The notes: generated by a model not told the origin, from the letters alone. Shown: positions 10,511-20,581, numbered from the stretch's first letter. The stretch is 64,000 nt of DNA from Engelhardtia mirabilis (GCA_007751255.1 CP036296.1:1178001-1242000); one strand, 5' to 3'. A program made the numbers and translations.

Positions 10511-11168
10511 CTCGGATCGGGAGCGGTGTGGTCGCACTGTCGGCCGCGCATCGGTCGGGGCACCGTTGCCCGCCGAGTTCAGCCGATATTCTGGTTCTAG
10601 GGGCGCGAATTCGAGGGTCCAGCGGCCGTGTGCGCGTTGAATTCGCGCGCGAGGGCGCGCTGCTTCACGCTTCGATGGCGAGTCGAGTCGATGGTTCGTC
10701 GCGCGTCGAGATCTCGGCTTGGACTGTGTGCGATTGCGCCGAATCGCTCGAGTGGGGGGATCGTCGTTGTCGGCGGGATGTCCGTGTTGCCGGAGACCCA
10801 CCGCGCCGGTCGTCGATCACCGGGCCGCCGAGGCTCCTCCAGGGGCGCAGGTCGAGTGCTCGTATCCCCTCTCCGCGGAGCGTTGCGTGCCCGGCGCTCT
10901 CGGTGGCTGCATTCCCAGCCACGGGCGGCGAGCGGGGGCGACAACTGCGGCGGCGCGACTGCAACCGGCGGGGCGCACATCCGCCTGTCCGTGACCGAGG
11001 TGCTCCGATCGTTGGAGTTCCTCGAGCCGACCGTCCAGGACCTGGACTCGCGGTCCACTCCAAGGACTGCCAAGCGCCCTGGGGGCCCCAGGGTCCCCGC
11101 TCGAGCCGCGGTACGGGAGTTGCTCCTCTTCTTTTCGATCCGTCCCGCTCCCCGACCCCTGACGTCCC
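10511..11168. other. 658-bp intergenic region, no gene recognised
   Basis: This gap separates the divergent diguanylate cyclase and propeller genes. Open frames exist on both strands, but their translations are arginine- and proline-rich and look like GC-rich noise. The region presumably holds the two divergent promoters; I could not place them with confidence. A possible short remnant with a helical look (LRSLEFLEPTVQDL) occurs near 11005-11050 on the plus strand, without a start or context. Confidence 0.5.
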
Positions 11169-13487
11169 ATGAAGCTCAACCTGCTCACCGCCCTCCTCTC
11201 GCTCACCGCCCTCGTCTCCACCGCCCGGGCCCAGGAGATGACGGTCATCGACCCTTCTCGTTCCGGCATCCCCGGCGAGGAGGTCCGCTTCGTCCGCCAC
11301 GCCCCCGACGGGGACGTGTGGGTCGGCGCCCGTTGGCCCTTCTGGGGTGAGGGGGGCATCGGGATCCTCGACCGTCAGACGGACCGGTGGACCGTGCTCT
11401 CCTCGGCGGCGGGCGACCTGCCGTCGCAGTTCGTGAACGACCTGGAGTTCGCGGCCGACGGCAGCGCGTGGATCGCCACGGGCGCGGGGCTGGTCCACTG
11501 GGTGGATGGCGCGGCGACGGTCTTCGACTCCGGCAACTCGCCGATGACCCTGGACGTGGTCAACGACCTGTCGATCGCGCCGGACGGCGACATCTGGTTC
11601 AACAGCTCGAGCTCCAGCTCCTCCGGCGATGCCGTCTACGAGTTCGACGGGGTCGACGGCTGGAACCGCTACACGGTGCCGGACGACATTCCCTTCGCCG
11701 CGCCGTGGACGGATCTGTCGGAGGTCTTCGCCGACAGCCAGGGTCGTGTGTGGGTGGCCAACAACACCCTGACCGGCGTCGCGCGCTTCGAAGGTGGCGT
11801 CTGGACCCTGCTGGGCGAGGGCGTCGACCGCTTCGACGAGATGGCCGAGGACGGCTTCGGGAACATCTGGTTCAACACCAACTTGGTCGGCAGTGGCTTC
11901 GCCTACTACCGCTTCGACGGCCAGACGCTGAAGCAGTACGGCTTCGACAGCTCGACGACGCTGACGACGGATCCGGAGGACGGCGCCGTCTACGTGGCGA
12001 ATTGGCACGGCACCGTTCTGCGCTCCACCGACGGTGGCGAGAGCTTCCACACCTTCGTGTCGGGCCTGAACATCATCTTCTCGGTGGCTCCCGACCCGCA
12101 GAGTGGTGAGGTGTGGATCGGGACCATCGGCGCGGTGGGGCGCTTCGACGGCGGCGGAGCCCTGCTCGAGGACTTCAACAGCTACAACACGGGCATGCCC
12201 TGGTATTGGGTCGACCGCTTCGACGTCGACTCGCGCGGCAACCTCTGGGTCGCCACCGACGAGGCCGGCCTGTCGCGCTTCGACGGCCGCGTCTGGCGCA
12301 ACTGGGGAGCCCACAACCTGGGCGCCGAGCCCTACCCCTTCGCGGGCAACGAGCCCATGGGCGGCGCCTTCGAGGACAGCCAGGGTCGCTTCTGGTTCGG
12401 CGGCAACGGCATCGCCCGTTGGGACGACGAGACCGGTGGATTCGACGGCTTCTGGAACTGGCAGAACAACCCGGGGATGGGCGTGACCCAGTTCCCGTTC
12501 TTCGCTGAGGACGCCCAGGGCAACGTGTTCGCGGCGACCGAGAACGGCACGCCCTATCGTTTCGACGACCAGGCGCAGTTGTGGGTCAAGGAACCGATTC
12601 AGCCCTACGCCGTGCTGGGCCTTCCAGGCATGGAGAGCGACTCTGACGGCGACGTCTGGATCGCCGCCTGGTTCGACCTGCACCATTGGGACGGCACGGC
12701 CTGGACCAAGGTCGCGCTGCCCTACGCGGACTACTTCTTCGACAAGGGCGGTATCTCGAGCTTCGCGATCGGCCCCGACGACACGTTCTACTTCGGCACC
12801 GTGGACGGGCTGGTCACCTACGACGGCGCGACCTTCCAGTTCTACGAGCCGAGCAACTCGCCCCTGCCCGCGGGCCAGGTGCCGGGCATCGACGTGCGCG
12901 CGGACGGCCTGATCGGCCTGACCTCGCGCGGCAACGGCTCGAACGAGCCCAGCACCGTCTGCCTGATCGACGGGCCCATCGCCGACGCGGCCAGTTGGAC
13001 GGTCTACGCCTACGGCAGCTCGCCCCTGCCCCACTGGCAGACGACGGCCTGCGCCTTCGAGCCGACGGGTGACCTGTGGGTCAGCGCCCTGAGCGAAGGC
13101 GTGGCGGTGGTGCAGTGCGGTGTCTGGGAGGACCTCGGTCTTGCCCTCGAAGGTTCGGGCGGCGAGCCCTACCTGCGCGGCTACGGCGTGCCCACGGGCG
13201 GCGCCGCCATCGGTCTCGAGGTCGAGCACCTGCCGGGCGCTTCCATCGGCGTACACGTGGTCGGCGGCTTCGCGGTCGGGATCCCGCTCTTCGGCGGCAC
13301 CCTGGTGCCCGACCCCGCCCTGCAGATTCCCTACCTGTCCGACGCCGGCGGCCAGGCGGGCCTCGCCATCACCTGGCCGGCGGCGATCCCGTCCGGGACG
13401 AGCATGTACGTGCAGAGCTGGACCCTGGACGGCGGCGCCGCGCAGCAGGTCTCGGCCTCGAACGCGGTGGTGCTGTCGGTGCCGTGA
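11169..13487 (+). CDS. Secreted beta-propeller protein
   Basis: The protein has 772 residues with a clear Sec signal peptide (MKLNLLTALLSLTALVSTARAQ). Residues ~25-650 contain repeated units of the type APDGDIWFNSS, DSRGNLWVATDEAGLSRFDG and DSQGRFWFGGNGIARWDD. These resemble the propeller repeats found in the extracellular sensors of hybrid two-component systems, but here no membrane or kinase domain follows. The last ~110 residues form a beta-rich module like those on other secreted proteins of this window (ending NAVVLSVP). It probably acts outside the cytoplasm as a binding protein. It is convergent with the dynamin operon; the ligand is unknown. Confidence 0.8.
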   Translation: MKLNLLTALLSLTALVSTARAQEMTVIDPSRSGIPGEEVRFVRHAPDGDVWVGARWPFWGEGGIGILDRQTDRWTVLSSAAGDLPSQFVNDLEFAADGSAWIATGAGLVHWVDGAATVFDSGNSPMTLDVVNDLSIAPDGDIWFNSSSSSSSGDAVYEFDGVDGWNRYTVPDDIPFAAPWTDLSEVFADSQGRVWVANNTLTGVARFEGGVWTLLGEGVDRFDEMAEDGFGNIWFNTNLVGSGFAYYRFDGQTLKQYGFDSSTTLTTDPEDGAVYVANWHGTVLRSTDGGESFHTFVSGLNIIFSVAPDPQSGEVWIGTIGAVGRFDGGGALLEDFNSYNTGMPWYWVDRFDVDSRGNLWVATDEAGLSRFDGRVWRNWGAHNLGAEPYPFAGNEPMGGAFEDSQGRFWFGGNGIARWDDETGGFDGFWNWQNNPGMGVTQFPFFAEDAQGNVFAATENGTPYRFDDQAQLWVKEPIQPYAVLGLPGMESDSDGDVWIAAWFDLHHWDGTAWTKVALPYADYFFDKGGISSFAIGPDDTFYFGTVDGLVTYDGATFQFYEPSNSPLPAGQVPGIDVRADGLIGLTSRGNGSNEPSTVCLIDGPIADAASWTVYAYGSSPLPHWQTTACAFEPTGDLWVSALSEGVAVVQCGVWEDLGLALEGSGGEPYLRGYGVPTGGAAIGLEVEHLPGASIGVHVVGGFAVGIPLFGGTLVPDPALQIPYLSDAGGQAGLAITWPAAIPSGTSMYVQSWTLDGGAAQQVSASNAVVLSVP

Positions 13488-13549
13488 CGAGTTCGCTGGC
13501 TGCCGCGGGGCGCCCGCCGGGTGCCTGGCACTCGACGCGGGCCCCTCGG

Positions 13550-14440
13550 CTAGCCCTCCCGCGGAAACTGCCCGTCGCGGGTCAGCACCACGGACGGCTC
13601 GTCGCGGGCGCGGTCGAGCAGCCAGGTGAGCCCGGCGCGGACCACGGCCAGGGGCAGCTCGCTGCCCGGGGCGCAGGCGAACTCGAGTTGGGTCGAGAGG
13701 GCCTCGCACTGGACGAACAGGCGTCGGGGGACGTCCCCCGCCCCCTCGCCCAGGTCTTCGCGCACTCGTGGCCGGGTCTCGGAGTGGCGCAGGTCGAAGG
13801 TTCCGTCGGCGGCGTTCCAGCGGACTCCGGGCGGTAGACGGCGATGGAGCCAGCGGGCGCGCAGCAGCTCGCGCAGGAGCTTGCGGACTTCGTCGCGCCC
13901 GGCGCGCTCCCACATCTCGCCGCCGGACTCGGGGCCGAGCTCGCCGCCGCCGCGCAGGCGGGCCGCCAGCGACAGCAGCGGGCAGTCGACCTCGATCGGC
14001 CCGCTCGCGTGCTCGGGCAGGTAGGTGACTCGCAGGTCGCTCCCGCGGCGTTCGAGGGACCAGGCTTCGCCCCGTTGGACCAGGCGTGTGCGCTGCAGCA
14101 GCAGCTGCCACGTGCGCGGTGCACGCTGGCGCAGGGCCTCTTGCACCTCGGCCGGGGCGTGGACCTCGAGCTGCGCCGCGCCGGCAGACTCCAGGGACGC
14201 CAGCAGGCCTTCGACGAGGTCGGGCAGGGGCTCCCAGCGCCAAGTGTCGGCCGCGTCGCCAAGGCGCGTGACGCCCGGCCAGCGGCGCAGGGCGCGCAGC
14301 CCGTCCGCGCCGCCCTCCTGGATCACCCGTGCGTGGGCGAAGGCTTCGGGCATCCTCGCCGAGTCGTCGACGGCGCCGCGCGGCGTGCGCGGCAGGCCGT
14401 GGGCCAGCTCCAGGCGCAGGGTCGTGGCGGGCTCGCTCAC
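13550..14440 (-). CDS. Hypothetical protein, last gene of the dynamin-like operon
   Basis: This is a soluble protein of 296 residues that I do not recognise. There is no signal peptide or transmembrane segment. The sequence is Arg-, Glu- and Leu-rich with a helical central part (PDLVEGLLASLESAGAAQLEV, then EVRKLLRELLRARWLHRRL) and strands toward the end. Its ATG overlaps the stop of the preceding gene by four bases (14437-14440), indicating translational coupling. The fixed arrangement with a membrane protein and a dynamin-like GTPase suggests a role in the same complex, but this is inference from position only. Confidence 0.7.
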   Translation of the reverse strand: MSEPATTLRLELAHGLPRTPRGAVDDSARMPEAFAHARVIQEGGADGLRALRRWPGVTRLGDAADTWRWEPLPDLVEGLLASLESAGAAQLEVHAPAEVQEALRQRAPRTWQLLLQRTRLVQRGEAWSLERRGSDLRVTYLPEHASGPIEVDCPLLSLAARLRGGGELGPESGGEMWERAGRDEVRKLLRELLRARWLHRRLPPGVRWNAADGTFDLRHSETRPRVREDLGEGAGDVPRRLFVQCEALSTQLEFACAPGSELPLAVVRAGLTWLLDRARDEPSVVLTRDGQFPREG

Positions 14441-15381
14441 GGCAGCGCCCCCTCGAGTTGGTCCAGGTTCTCGACCAGGAAGCGGCGCAGCTCGACCAGT
14501 CCGACGAAGCTCGCGCCCAGGCCCTCGACGCGGTCGAACACGAGCAGCCAGTAGGGCTGCAGGCGGGCGTCGACCACGGCCAAGAGCTCGGCCACGGCGT
14601 CGGGCGAGTAGCGGGCGGTGGTGTGCTCGAGCAGTCGGCGGTCGTCGCCGCGACGCAGCTCGATGCGCCAGCGCAGGTGCGCGCCGTCGGTCTCGGTGGA
14701 GATGGACATCTGACAGCCTCGCACCTCGCGCGGCCCCGAGCCGTCACCCAGGACCTCCTCGCGCAACAGGGCGCGCAGGCCGTCGACGATCTCGCTCGCA
14801 TCCTCCGGCTCGAAGTGCATGCCGTCGCGGGCGGGCGCCGACAACCAGTTCTCGAACAGGGCAGGGCCGCTGTGTTGGATGCCTAGCTCGGCCAGGAGTG
14901 CGAGCAGCGCCGACACCTCGGGGGCGACCGCGCCGATCGGGCGCAGCCAGGGTCCGTGGGGCGCGCCGCGCGAGGCGAGCACCGCCCCCTCGCGCCGGCC
15001 CGGTAGGGCGAAGGCGGCCGAGCGCACCTCGAATTGCCCGCCGCCCGGGGCCGGCCAGTGGGCGTCGAAGGCGCTGGCTGCGAGCCCGATCAGGCGCAGG
15101 TCGACGATCCGCGGCACGGGCTCGGCGCCGAGCTCGGGCAGCGGCAGCAGGTGCGCCGCGACGTCGGCCAGGGCCGACTCGTTCGATGCGGCGAGTGGAG
15201 ACAGGAGGGCGCCGAGGGGGGCACGCCGCCCGCGCACGTCGCGCTCGGAGATGCGCGAGGAGTCCGGCAACAGGTAGATCCCGGCGTCGGCCGCGGGGTC
15301 CCGCTCGATGGCCGCCAAGAGTCGCGGCCGATCCTCGAGGTCGGCCGCGAGGTAGAGCAGCGCGCGCGGCGGCGCGGTCAT
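14437..15381 (-). CDS. Hypothetical protein, third gene of the dynamin-like operon
   Basis: The 314-residue protein is not recognised. It begins with a Rossmann-like strand-helix start (PPRALLYLAADLEDRPRLLAAI) but has no nucleotide-binding motif. No signal or transmembrane segment is visible. The C-terminal third looks like a beta-sheet followed by helices (LRWRIELRRGDDRRLLEH, then VVDARLQPYWLLVFDRVEGLG). It overlaps its neighbours by four bases at both ends, so it is translated with them. The last 120 residues could be a small binding domain; no function is assigned. Confidence 0.7.
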   Translation of the reverse strand: MTAPPRALLYLAADLEDRPRLLAAIERDPAADAGIYLLPDSSRISERDVRGRRAPLGALLSPLAASNESALADVAAHLLPLPELGAEPVPRIVDLRLIGLAASAFDAHWPAPGGGQFEVRSAAFALPGRREGAVLASRGAPHGPWLRPIGAVAPEVSALLALLAELGIQHSGPALFENWLSAPARDGMHFEPEDASEIVDGLRALLREEVLGDGSGPREVRGCQMSISTETDGAHLRWRIELRRGDDRRLLEHTTARYSPDAVAELLAVVDARLQPYWLLVFDRVEGLGASFVGLVELRRFLVENLDQLEGALP

Positions 15382-16634
15382 GCCCCGTTCCCCGCGCCGA
15401 AGCTCACGAACAGCAGTTGATAGTGTCCGCCGGGACCCGTGACACCGTGCACGGAATCGACGCCTCGCACCAAGCGCAGAGCCGTGCCCTCCTCGTCGGC
15501 GGTGCGCCAGGGCAGACGCGCCTGGCGGCCGTCGAACTCGATCGGGGCGCGCGTCTCGAGATCGGGGTGTCCGTACTCGGTCACGATGCCCTCCCGAGTC
15601 TCGAGCAGCACGACGAAGCGCGGCAGGCCGGGCTCCTCGGCATCGACGTTGGGGCGCGAATCCAGCAGCAGACCGAACAGACGCGGGCGTTGCTGGTTCG
15701 GACGGTGTTTGCCGAACAGGGCGTTCTCCTCGGCGTGTAGGTCGCGCACCGGCAGGCTGTCGACCTCGGCGAAGACGCGCTCGCCCAGGCCCATGTGCCC
15801 GGCGGGGTTGAGGGGCTCGAGGAAGGTGCGCAGTTCCGCGTGACCGCCGCTGGGCACGGGGCCGTTGGCGTGCAGCAGGCCGCGCTCGCGGAACAAGACC
15901 AGGTCACCCAACTGCTCGGCCAGGGGCACGCGCGGGTCGGTCGCGCTCTCGAGCGTGCCGCGTGCGCCGATCCGCAGGGCGTCCGTGCCCGGCGGCAACT
16001 GCAACCAGACGAGCTTCTCCGCCAGCAGCGGATCGCGCATCACGGCCAGGACGCCCAGGAACGGGTGGGGGGTCTCGCGGTCGGTGTAGCGGCGGCGCCA
16101 GACCGGATGGAAGCGCGCGAACCACAGGCGCTGGGGCAGGCGTCGCGAGCGCAGGAGTCCGGCGACGAGGACACCGAGCGGGATCAGCGTGACCAGGGCG
16201 TGGATCGCGGCGACCGAGGTGAAGGTCGTGGTCTTCGCGGCCTGCAACAGGAACTCGTCGCTGCGTTCGAGCAGTCCCTCGGCGCCGGCGATCCAACCGG
16301 GCAGCCCGGCCAGGTCCAGGGGTTGCTCTTCACCGAAGGTCTCGACCGCCGACTGGGTGGCGATCGCGAAGACCAGCACCAGCGTCACCGCGTGGATGCG
16401 CGGCGCGCGCACGCACAAGAGGTAGATCACGGCCCCGCCGACCCCGGCCGCGAAGTCGTAGACCACCGGCGCGTTGTCGGCCAGGGCCTCGAGCATATAC
16501 ATCACCAGGGCCACCGCGGTGGCCAGGTGGTACAGCCCGAACAGCAGACGGTGGTACCACGGCCGGATCGTCTGGCCGGTGAAGCAGCAGTAGGGCCCCA
16601 AGCGGGGCCGGTCCTCGACCCTCAGGACGGTCAA
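15378..16634 (-). CDS. Polytopic membrane protein, second gene of the dynamin-like operon
   Basis: The protein has 418 residues. Four hydrophobic segments are visible in the first 170 residues (about 31-48, 56-73, 79-95 and 147-167), with an amphipathic loop between the third and fourth. The remaining 250 residues are soluble and mixed alpha/beta with no recognised motif. Two adjacent cysteines (PYCCFTG) stand near the N-terminus. It overlaps the dynamin-like gene upstream and the hypothetical gene downstream by four bases each. A natural reading is a membrane receptor or partner for the GTPase, but no family is recognised. Confidence 0.72.
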   Translation of the reverse strand: MTVLRVEDRPRLGPYCCFTGQTIRPWYHRLLFGLYHLATAVALVMYMLEALADNAPVVYDFAAGVGGAVIYLLCVRAPRIHAVTLVLVFAIATQSAVETFGEEQPLDLAGLPGWIAGAEGLLERSDEFLLQAAKTTTFTSVAAIHALVTLIPLGVLVAGLLRSRRLPQRLWFARFHPVWRRRYTDRETPHPFLGVLAVMRDPLLAEKLVWLQLPPGTDALRIGARGTLESATDPRVPLAEQLGDLVLFRERGLLHANGPVPSGGHAELRTFLEPLNPAGHMGLGERVFAEVDSLPVRDLHAEENALFGKHRPNQQRPRLFGLLLDSRPNVDAEEPGLPRFVVLLETREGIVTEYGHPDLETRAPIEFDGRQARLPWRTADEEGTALRLVRGVDSVHGVTGPGGHYQLLFVSFGAGNGA

Positions 16635-18871
16635 CGTTGGTCGGCGTTCGACCCGTCAGGGTGCCGGTCGGAAGAATGAGCGCTCTCGGCCTCGAGCTCG
16701 ATCTCCGCACTGGCCTCGGCCGGGGCCTCCGGCATGATCCGCGGGACGGGCTCCAGCTCGATGGTCGACAGCTCGACCGCAGCCATTTCGTCGGCGACCT
16801 GGGCCTCATCCAGCTCCAGGGTCAGGGCCGCCGGGTCGGCCTCGTCGTAGCGCTCCTCCAGCTGCTCCATGGCGCCGGAAGCATCGTCCAGGCGCGAGCG
16901 CAGGGTTTGGAGCCGATCGGCCAGGGCCTCGAGCTCGCCGAGCTGGGTCTGGACGCGGTCCAGGCGCTCGGCGGTCGAAGCGCGGTTGGCCTCGATCTGC
17001 GCCACCACGGCGGCGATCACCGCGTTCGAGTACTCACTGGCCATGTCGGCGGCGACGCGCTTCGAGACCTCGTTGTAGGCGCCGTCCACGCGGCCGTGAA
17101 TGGCCACGTGCAGCCACTCGCGCCCGGCCTCGCCCAGGCGGCGGGCCTTGTCGCCGCGGCTGATCGACCTGTCGGGCTTGGCGAGGGGACCGATCAACCG
17201 CTGCCGCACGGAGGCGACGCGGCGGAACAGGATCCAGTCGAGCAGCGAGCGGCGCACCGGCAGTTGCTCGAGGTCGAGCTCGATCTCGAGGCCGCGGGCG
17301 TGGGTCGCCGGCAGCACGGCCACGAGGCCCGAGCTGGCGAAGTCGCCCAGGCGCATCCCGACCGTGTCCAGGTCGCGCGCCGCGCGCTCGTCGATCAGCG
17401 CGCCGGCGGTGGAGTTGTGGGCGCGCTCCTTCAGGCCACCCTCGGCCAGGGTCGCGAAGTTGGTCTGGAAGGCGCCGACCACCTCGCCCAGATCCTCGCG
17501 CATGAGGGCGGCGACGCTCTTGTCGCCCTCGAACCAACCGTCGATGGCATTCGAGACCGCGCGCAGGCTGCGCTTCCAAAGTCCCGCGCCCTCGCCGTCG
17601 GCGTGGGAGGCGAGGTGCGCCGGAAGGTCCGAGAAGGCGTCCTTCCAGTCGAAACGGGTCAGGCGATCCAGCGCGGCGAGAGTGTCCTGCAGGTCGTCGC
17701 GCTCGCCGGCGAGGGCCGTCACCCGCCGTGCTACGTCCGCGACCACCTCGTGGCCGGAAAGCTCGCGTGCGCGGCCGATCAGGTTCGAGCCGTGGCGCAG
17801 GCTGTCGCCGAGGAAGGCCACCAGGTAGTCGGTGGAGTTGAGGTAGTCGGTCAGGTCGCCGAGGAAGGCCTCGAAGTCGGCGCGCCCGGCATACTCGTCG
17901 GCGGGGCCGCTGTTCTCGCCGGCCAACTCGTGCTGCAGGCGCGAGCTCGCCGCGCGCAACAGGTCCACCGGGTAGATCTTGAGCCGCTGCTCCTCGACCG
18001 CCTGCTTGAGCTGGGCGCTCATGGAGAGGGTCTCGAAGGCCTCGATCACCCGCACCGGATCCTCGCGCTCGAGGCTCGGCGCCAGGCTGCCGTCGGGCCG
18101 CAGGTCCATCTTGTTCGTGTCGACGTTGACCACGAGGAAGATGCGGCTGAACAGGCTGAGCAGCGACTGGAACTCGGCAAAGACCTGCTCCAGGAACAGG
18201 TTGTCGGTCTTGACCACGAAGATCGCGCAGGCCGCGGTGTCGCGGAACTCGCGGGTCATCTGGTCGTAGCCGAACTTCATGCGGCTGTAGAGCCCGGGGG
18301 TGTCCACCAACACCGCGCCCGACTCGGCCAGGGCGGCCGCCGGCACGCGCACGTCGATGCGCCGGATGGCGTCCGGGAAGTGCAGGGCGGGGTCGAAGTC
18401 GGTGCCCCGGTTCTCCTCGGCCCGGATCCGGTCGGCCAGCTCGGCGTGGTCGCGGTTGACCTGCATCCGCATCGAGGCCGGGGCCGCGAAGGACTGCTCG
18501 TCGCCGTTGTAGCGGGTGACGACGAACTCCCGGGTGTCCGAATGGGACACGTAGACCATGCAAGGGTAGGCCGGCAGGGCCGTGACCTCGCTCACGTAGG
18601 CGGCCCCGATGGCGTTCATCAGGGTCGACTTGCCGCTCTTGAGGGGGCCGAAGATCAGGACATAGGCCTGCTGCTCGGCGACCTTGTCGGCCAGGACCCG
18701 CAATTGGTGGCTGACGTCCTGGAATCCCGGCAGAACCTCGCGGCTGACTCCGGCGCCCAAGTGGGTCTCGGAACCGGCCACCAGGGTCTCCACGAAGTCT
18801 TTCAGGGGGGCGAGGAGCGGCCGCACGGCGGCCTCGAACTCCTCGCAGAATTGGCTCAGCAGGGTCTTCAT
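16631..18871 (-). CDS. Dynamin-like GTPase, first gene of a four-gene operon
   Basis: The protein has 746 residues. The G1 P-loop is GPLKSGKST at 75-83, G3 is DTPG at 190-193, and G4 is NKMD at 253-256. A Thr/Pro-rich switch region (SEVTALPAYPC) follows G1. Long helical segments from about 330 to 700 match the stalk architecture of bacterial dynamin-like proteins; an amphipathic patch near 500-530 could touch membrane. The last 60 residues are acidic and probably disordered. Such GTPases bind and remodel membranes; in other bacteria they act in membrane repair, vesicle formation or phage defence. Start is the ATG at 18871. Three genes follow with ATGA-type overlaps, so this one leads the operon. 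Confidence 0.9.
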   Translation of the reverse strand: MKTLLSQFCEEFEAAVRPLLAPLKDFVETLVAGSETHLGAGVSREVLPGFQDVSHQLRVLADKVAEQQAYVLIFGPLKSGKSTLMNAIGAAYVSEVTALPAYPCMVYVSHSDTREFVVTRYNGDEQSFAAPASMRMQVNRDHAELADRIRAEENRGTDFDPALHFPDAIRRIDVRVPAAALAESGAVLVDTPGLYSRMKFGYDQMTREFRDTAACAIFVVKTDNLFLEQVFAEFQSLLSLFSRIFLVVNVDTNKMDLRPDGSLAPSLEREDPVRVIEAFETLSMSAQLKQAVEEQRLKIYPVDLLRAASSRLQHELAGENSGPADEYAGRADFEAFLGDLTDYLNSTDYLVAFLGDSLRHGSNLIGRARELSGHEVVADVARRVTALAGERDDLQDTLAALDRLTRFDWKDAFSDLPAHLASHADGEGAGLWKRSLRAVSNAIDGWFEGDKSVAALMREDLGEVVGAFQTNFATLAEGGLKERAHNSTAGALIDERAARDLDTVGMRLGDFASSGLVAVLPATHARGLEIELDLEQLPVRRSLLDWILFRRVASVRQRLIGPLAKPDRSISRGDKARRLGEAGREWLHVAIHGRVDGAYNEVSKRVAADMASEYSNAVIAAVVAQIEANRASTAERLDRVQTQLGELEALADRLQTLRSRLDDASGAMEQLEERYDEADPAALTLELDEAQVADEMAAVELSTIELEPVPRIMPEAPAEASAEIELEAESAHSSDRHPDGSNADQR

Positions 18872-19072
18872 GGGAGGTGCTACGTCGATCCGGGGGGGGC
18901 GAGGCCCATGCTAACCGCCGCCCGTCCGCTGGCGTCGGCGGACCACCGCTCTTGTGAACGGTGATTCGAGCCTGCGACGGACTTCCCGCAGCGCCGCTTC
19001 CCGGGGGTAGAATCCCGGGCTTCGTCTCACCCCGTCAGGCTCGCCGGAAGCGGGCCCACGACCCCCGATCCG

Positions 19073-20338
19073 ATGACTCCCAAACCGCCCTCCGAGCGCG
19101 ATCCGGTCGACGCCGACCTGGAAGCCGCGCTGGCCGACGTCGGCAGCCTGCTCGACATCGACCTCGATCCGACCCCGTCACAAGTCGCGTCTTCCAAAGG
19201 CTCCAAGTCCAAAGCTGGCGCCGGGCGCCGCGGCCGGTCCGAGGACGACCTGGTCAAGGGCAAGATCGCGGGGGTCAGCGGCGACGACGTGATCGTCGAG
19301 ATCGGCCCGCGCATGCAGGGCGTGATCGACGCCGGTGAATTCGACGCGCCCCCGACCGAGGGCGAGGTCTACGAATTCACGATGCACGGCCAGAAGGACG
19401 GCCTGTGGCTGCTCAGCCGCCGCCGCGCCCGTGCCCTCGCCGCCTGGAACGACGTCTCCGTGGGCTCCCACGTGGAAGGCATGGTCAGCGCCGTCAATTC
19501 CGGCGGCCTCGAGGTCCAGATCGGTCCGCTGCACGCCTTCATGCCCGCTTCACAGGCTTCCGGTGGTCACGTCGAGGACCTCTCGACCCTGGTCGGCCAG
19601 AAGCTCGTGGTCGAGGTGATGGAGGTCGACCCGGGCAAGAAGCGCTTCGTGGTCTCGCGCCGCAAGGTGCTCGAGCGCGAGCGCGCTTCCCTGCGCGATC
19701 AGATCGTCGGCCACCTGCACCCGGGCGACGACGTCCAGGGCAAGGTCTCGCGCATCGAGACCTTCGGCGCGTTCGTCGACCTGGGCGGCGTGGACGGCCT
19801 GGTGCACGTGTCGCAGATCAGCCGCAAGCGCGTCGACAAGGTCGACGAGGTGCTGAAGGTCGGCGACGTGGTCCAGGCCAAGGTCCTGGAGGTCAAGGAG
19901 GGCGGCAAGCGCATCTCCCTGTCCATGAAGGCCTTGGAGCCCGACCCCTGGGACGACGCGGCCATGCGCTTTGCCGACGACACGGTGATCGAGGGCACGG
20001 TCACGCGCCTGCAGGAGTTCGGAGCGTTCGTCGAGATCGCGCCCGGCCTCGACGGCCTCTTGCACGTGAGCCAGATCCTCGGCGGCGGCCAGCGGGTGAA
20101 CCGCCCCGGCGACGTGCTCAAGGTCGGTGAGAAGGTCACCGTGCGGGTCCAGTCCGTGGACTCCGGCAAGCGCCGGATCTCGCTCACGCGCCTGGACGAG
20201 CGGGGGGCGATCCTCGGCTCCGAGGAGGCCGTCGACGCGGCCGAGCTCGACCAACTCGTCAAAGAGAAGGTCAAGAGCAGCGGCCCCCTGGGCACGAACC
20301 TCGGGAACCTGTTCAAGAAGGCCCTCGGGGACAAGTAG
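19073..20338 (+). CDS. S1 domain RNA-binding protein (short ribosomal protein S1-like)
   Basis: The protein has 421 residues with four S1 domains: about 55-125 (divergent), 127-205, 221-295 and 304-385. The last two are canonical ([19 protein letters not shown], then [19 protein letters not shown]). The first 50 residues are charged and probably disordered. Length and domain number are below the six-domain S1 of proteobacteria but like those of many other phyla, so it may be the ribosomal S1 or a regulatory relative. A TAGAAT hexamer at 19008-19013 is a possible -10 element for it. A strong terminator follows at 20518. Confidence 0.85.
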   Translation: MTPKPPSERDPVDADLEAALADVGSLLDIDLDPTPSQVASSKGSKSKAGAGRRGRSEDDLVKGKIAGVSGDDVIVEIGPRMQGVIDAGEFDAPPTEGEVYEFTMHGQKDGLWLLSRRRARALAAWNDVSVGSHVEGMVSAVNSGGLEVQIGPLHAFMPASQASGGHVEDLSTLVGQKLVVEVMEVDPGKKRFVVSRRKVLERERASLRDQIVGHLHPGDDVQGKVSRIETFGAFVDLGGVDGLVHVSQISRKRVDKVDEVLKVGDVVQAKVLEVKEGGKRISLSMKALEPDPWDDAAMRFADDTVIEGTVTRLQEFGAFVEIAPGLDGLLHVSQILGGGQRVNRPGDVLKVGEKVTVRVQSVDSGKRRISLTRLDERGAILGSEEAVDAAELDQLVKEKVKSSGPLGTNLGNLFKKALGDK

Positions 20339-20517
20339 GCCCGGGGATCGGGGGGGGGGCGGGGAGTCACGTCACCCCCGACCGATCCGTCGGGGCCGAC
20401 GCCGCTGACGGGTGGCGCCAGCGCCGACCGATTGCGACCGAAGGCAACCCGGTGCTCAGGCCCACGGTGCTCTCGTCCGCTCCAGCCAGGAGCCGAACCC
20501 ACGCTCGCGCCATGGAA

Positions 20518-20552
20518 CGGCCCCCGGATCGCTCGGCACGATCCGGGGGCCG
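20518..20552. terminator. Terminator hairpin between convergent genes
   Basis: Arms 20518-20531 and 20539-20552 are perfectly complementary over 14 bases with a seven-base loop. The hairpin stands between the S1-like gene and the protease pseudogene, which converge on it. The 240-bp gap holds nothing else that I recognise apart from a G-run at 20349-20358. Confidence 0.7.
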
Positions 20553-20581
20553 ATGGTGGCCCCGGAGTCAGGGGGTAGAGG

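Noticed and set aside
10528-11172. Open frames in the gap between the diguanylate cyclase and propeller genes
   Set aside because: Arg/Pro-rich translations, no ribosome site, no family resemblance on either strand.
10665-14801. Very long open frame (over 4 kb) on the minus strand across the propeller gene and the start of the dynamin operon
   Set aside because: Antisense and out of frame to well-supported genes; the translation is rich in Arg, Pro and Ala without domains, an effect of high GC and few stop codons.
16637-18964. Plus-strand open frame antisense to the dynamin-like gene
   Set aside because: The minus-strand frame has intact GTPase motifs; the antisense translation has none.
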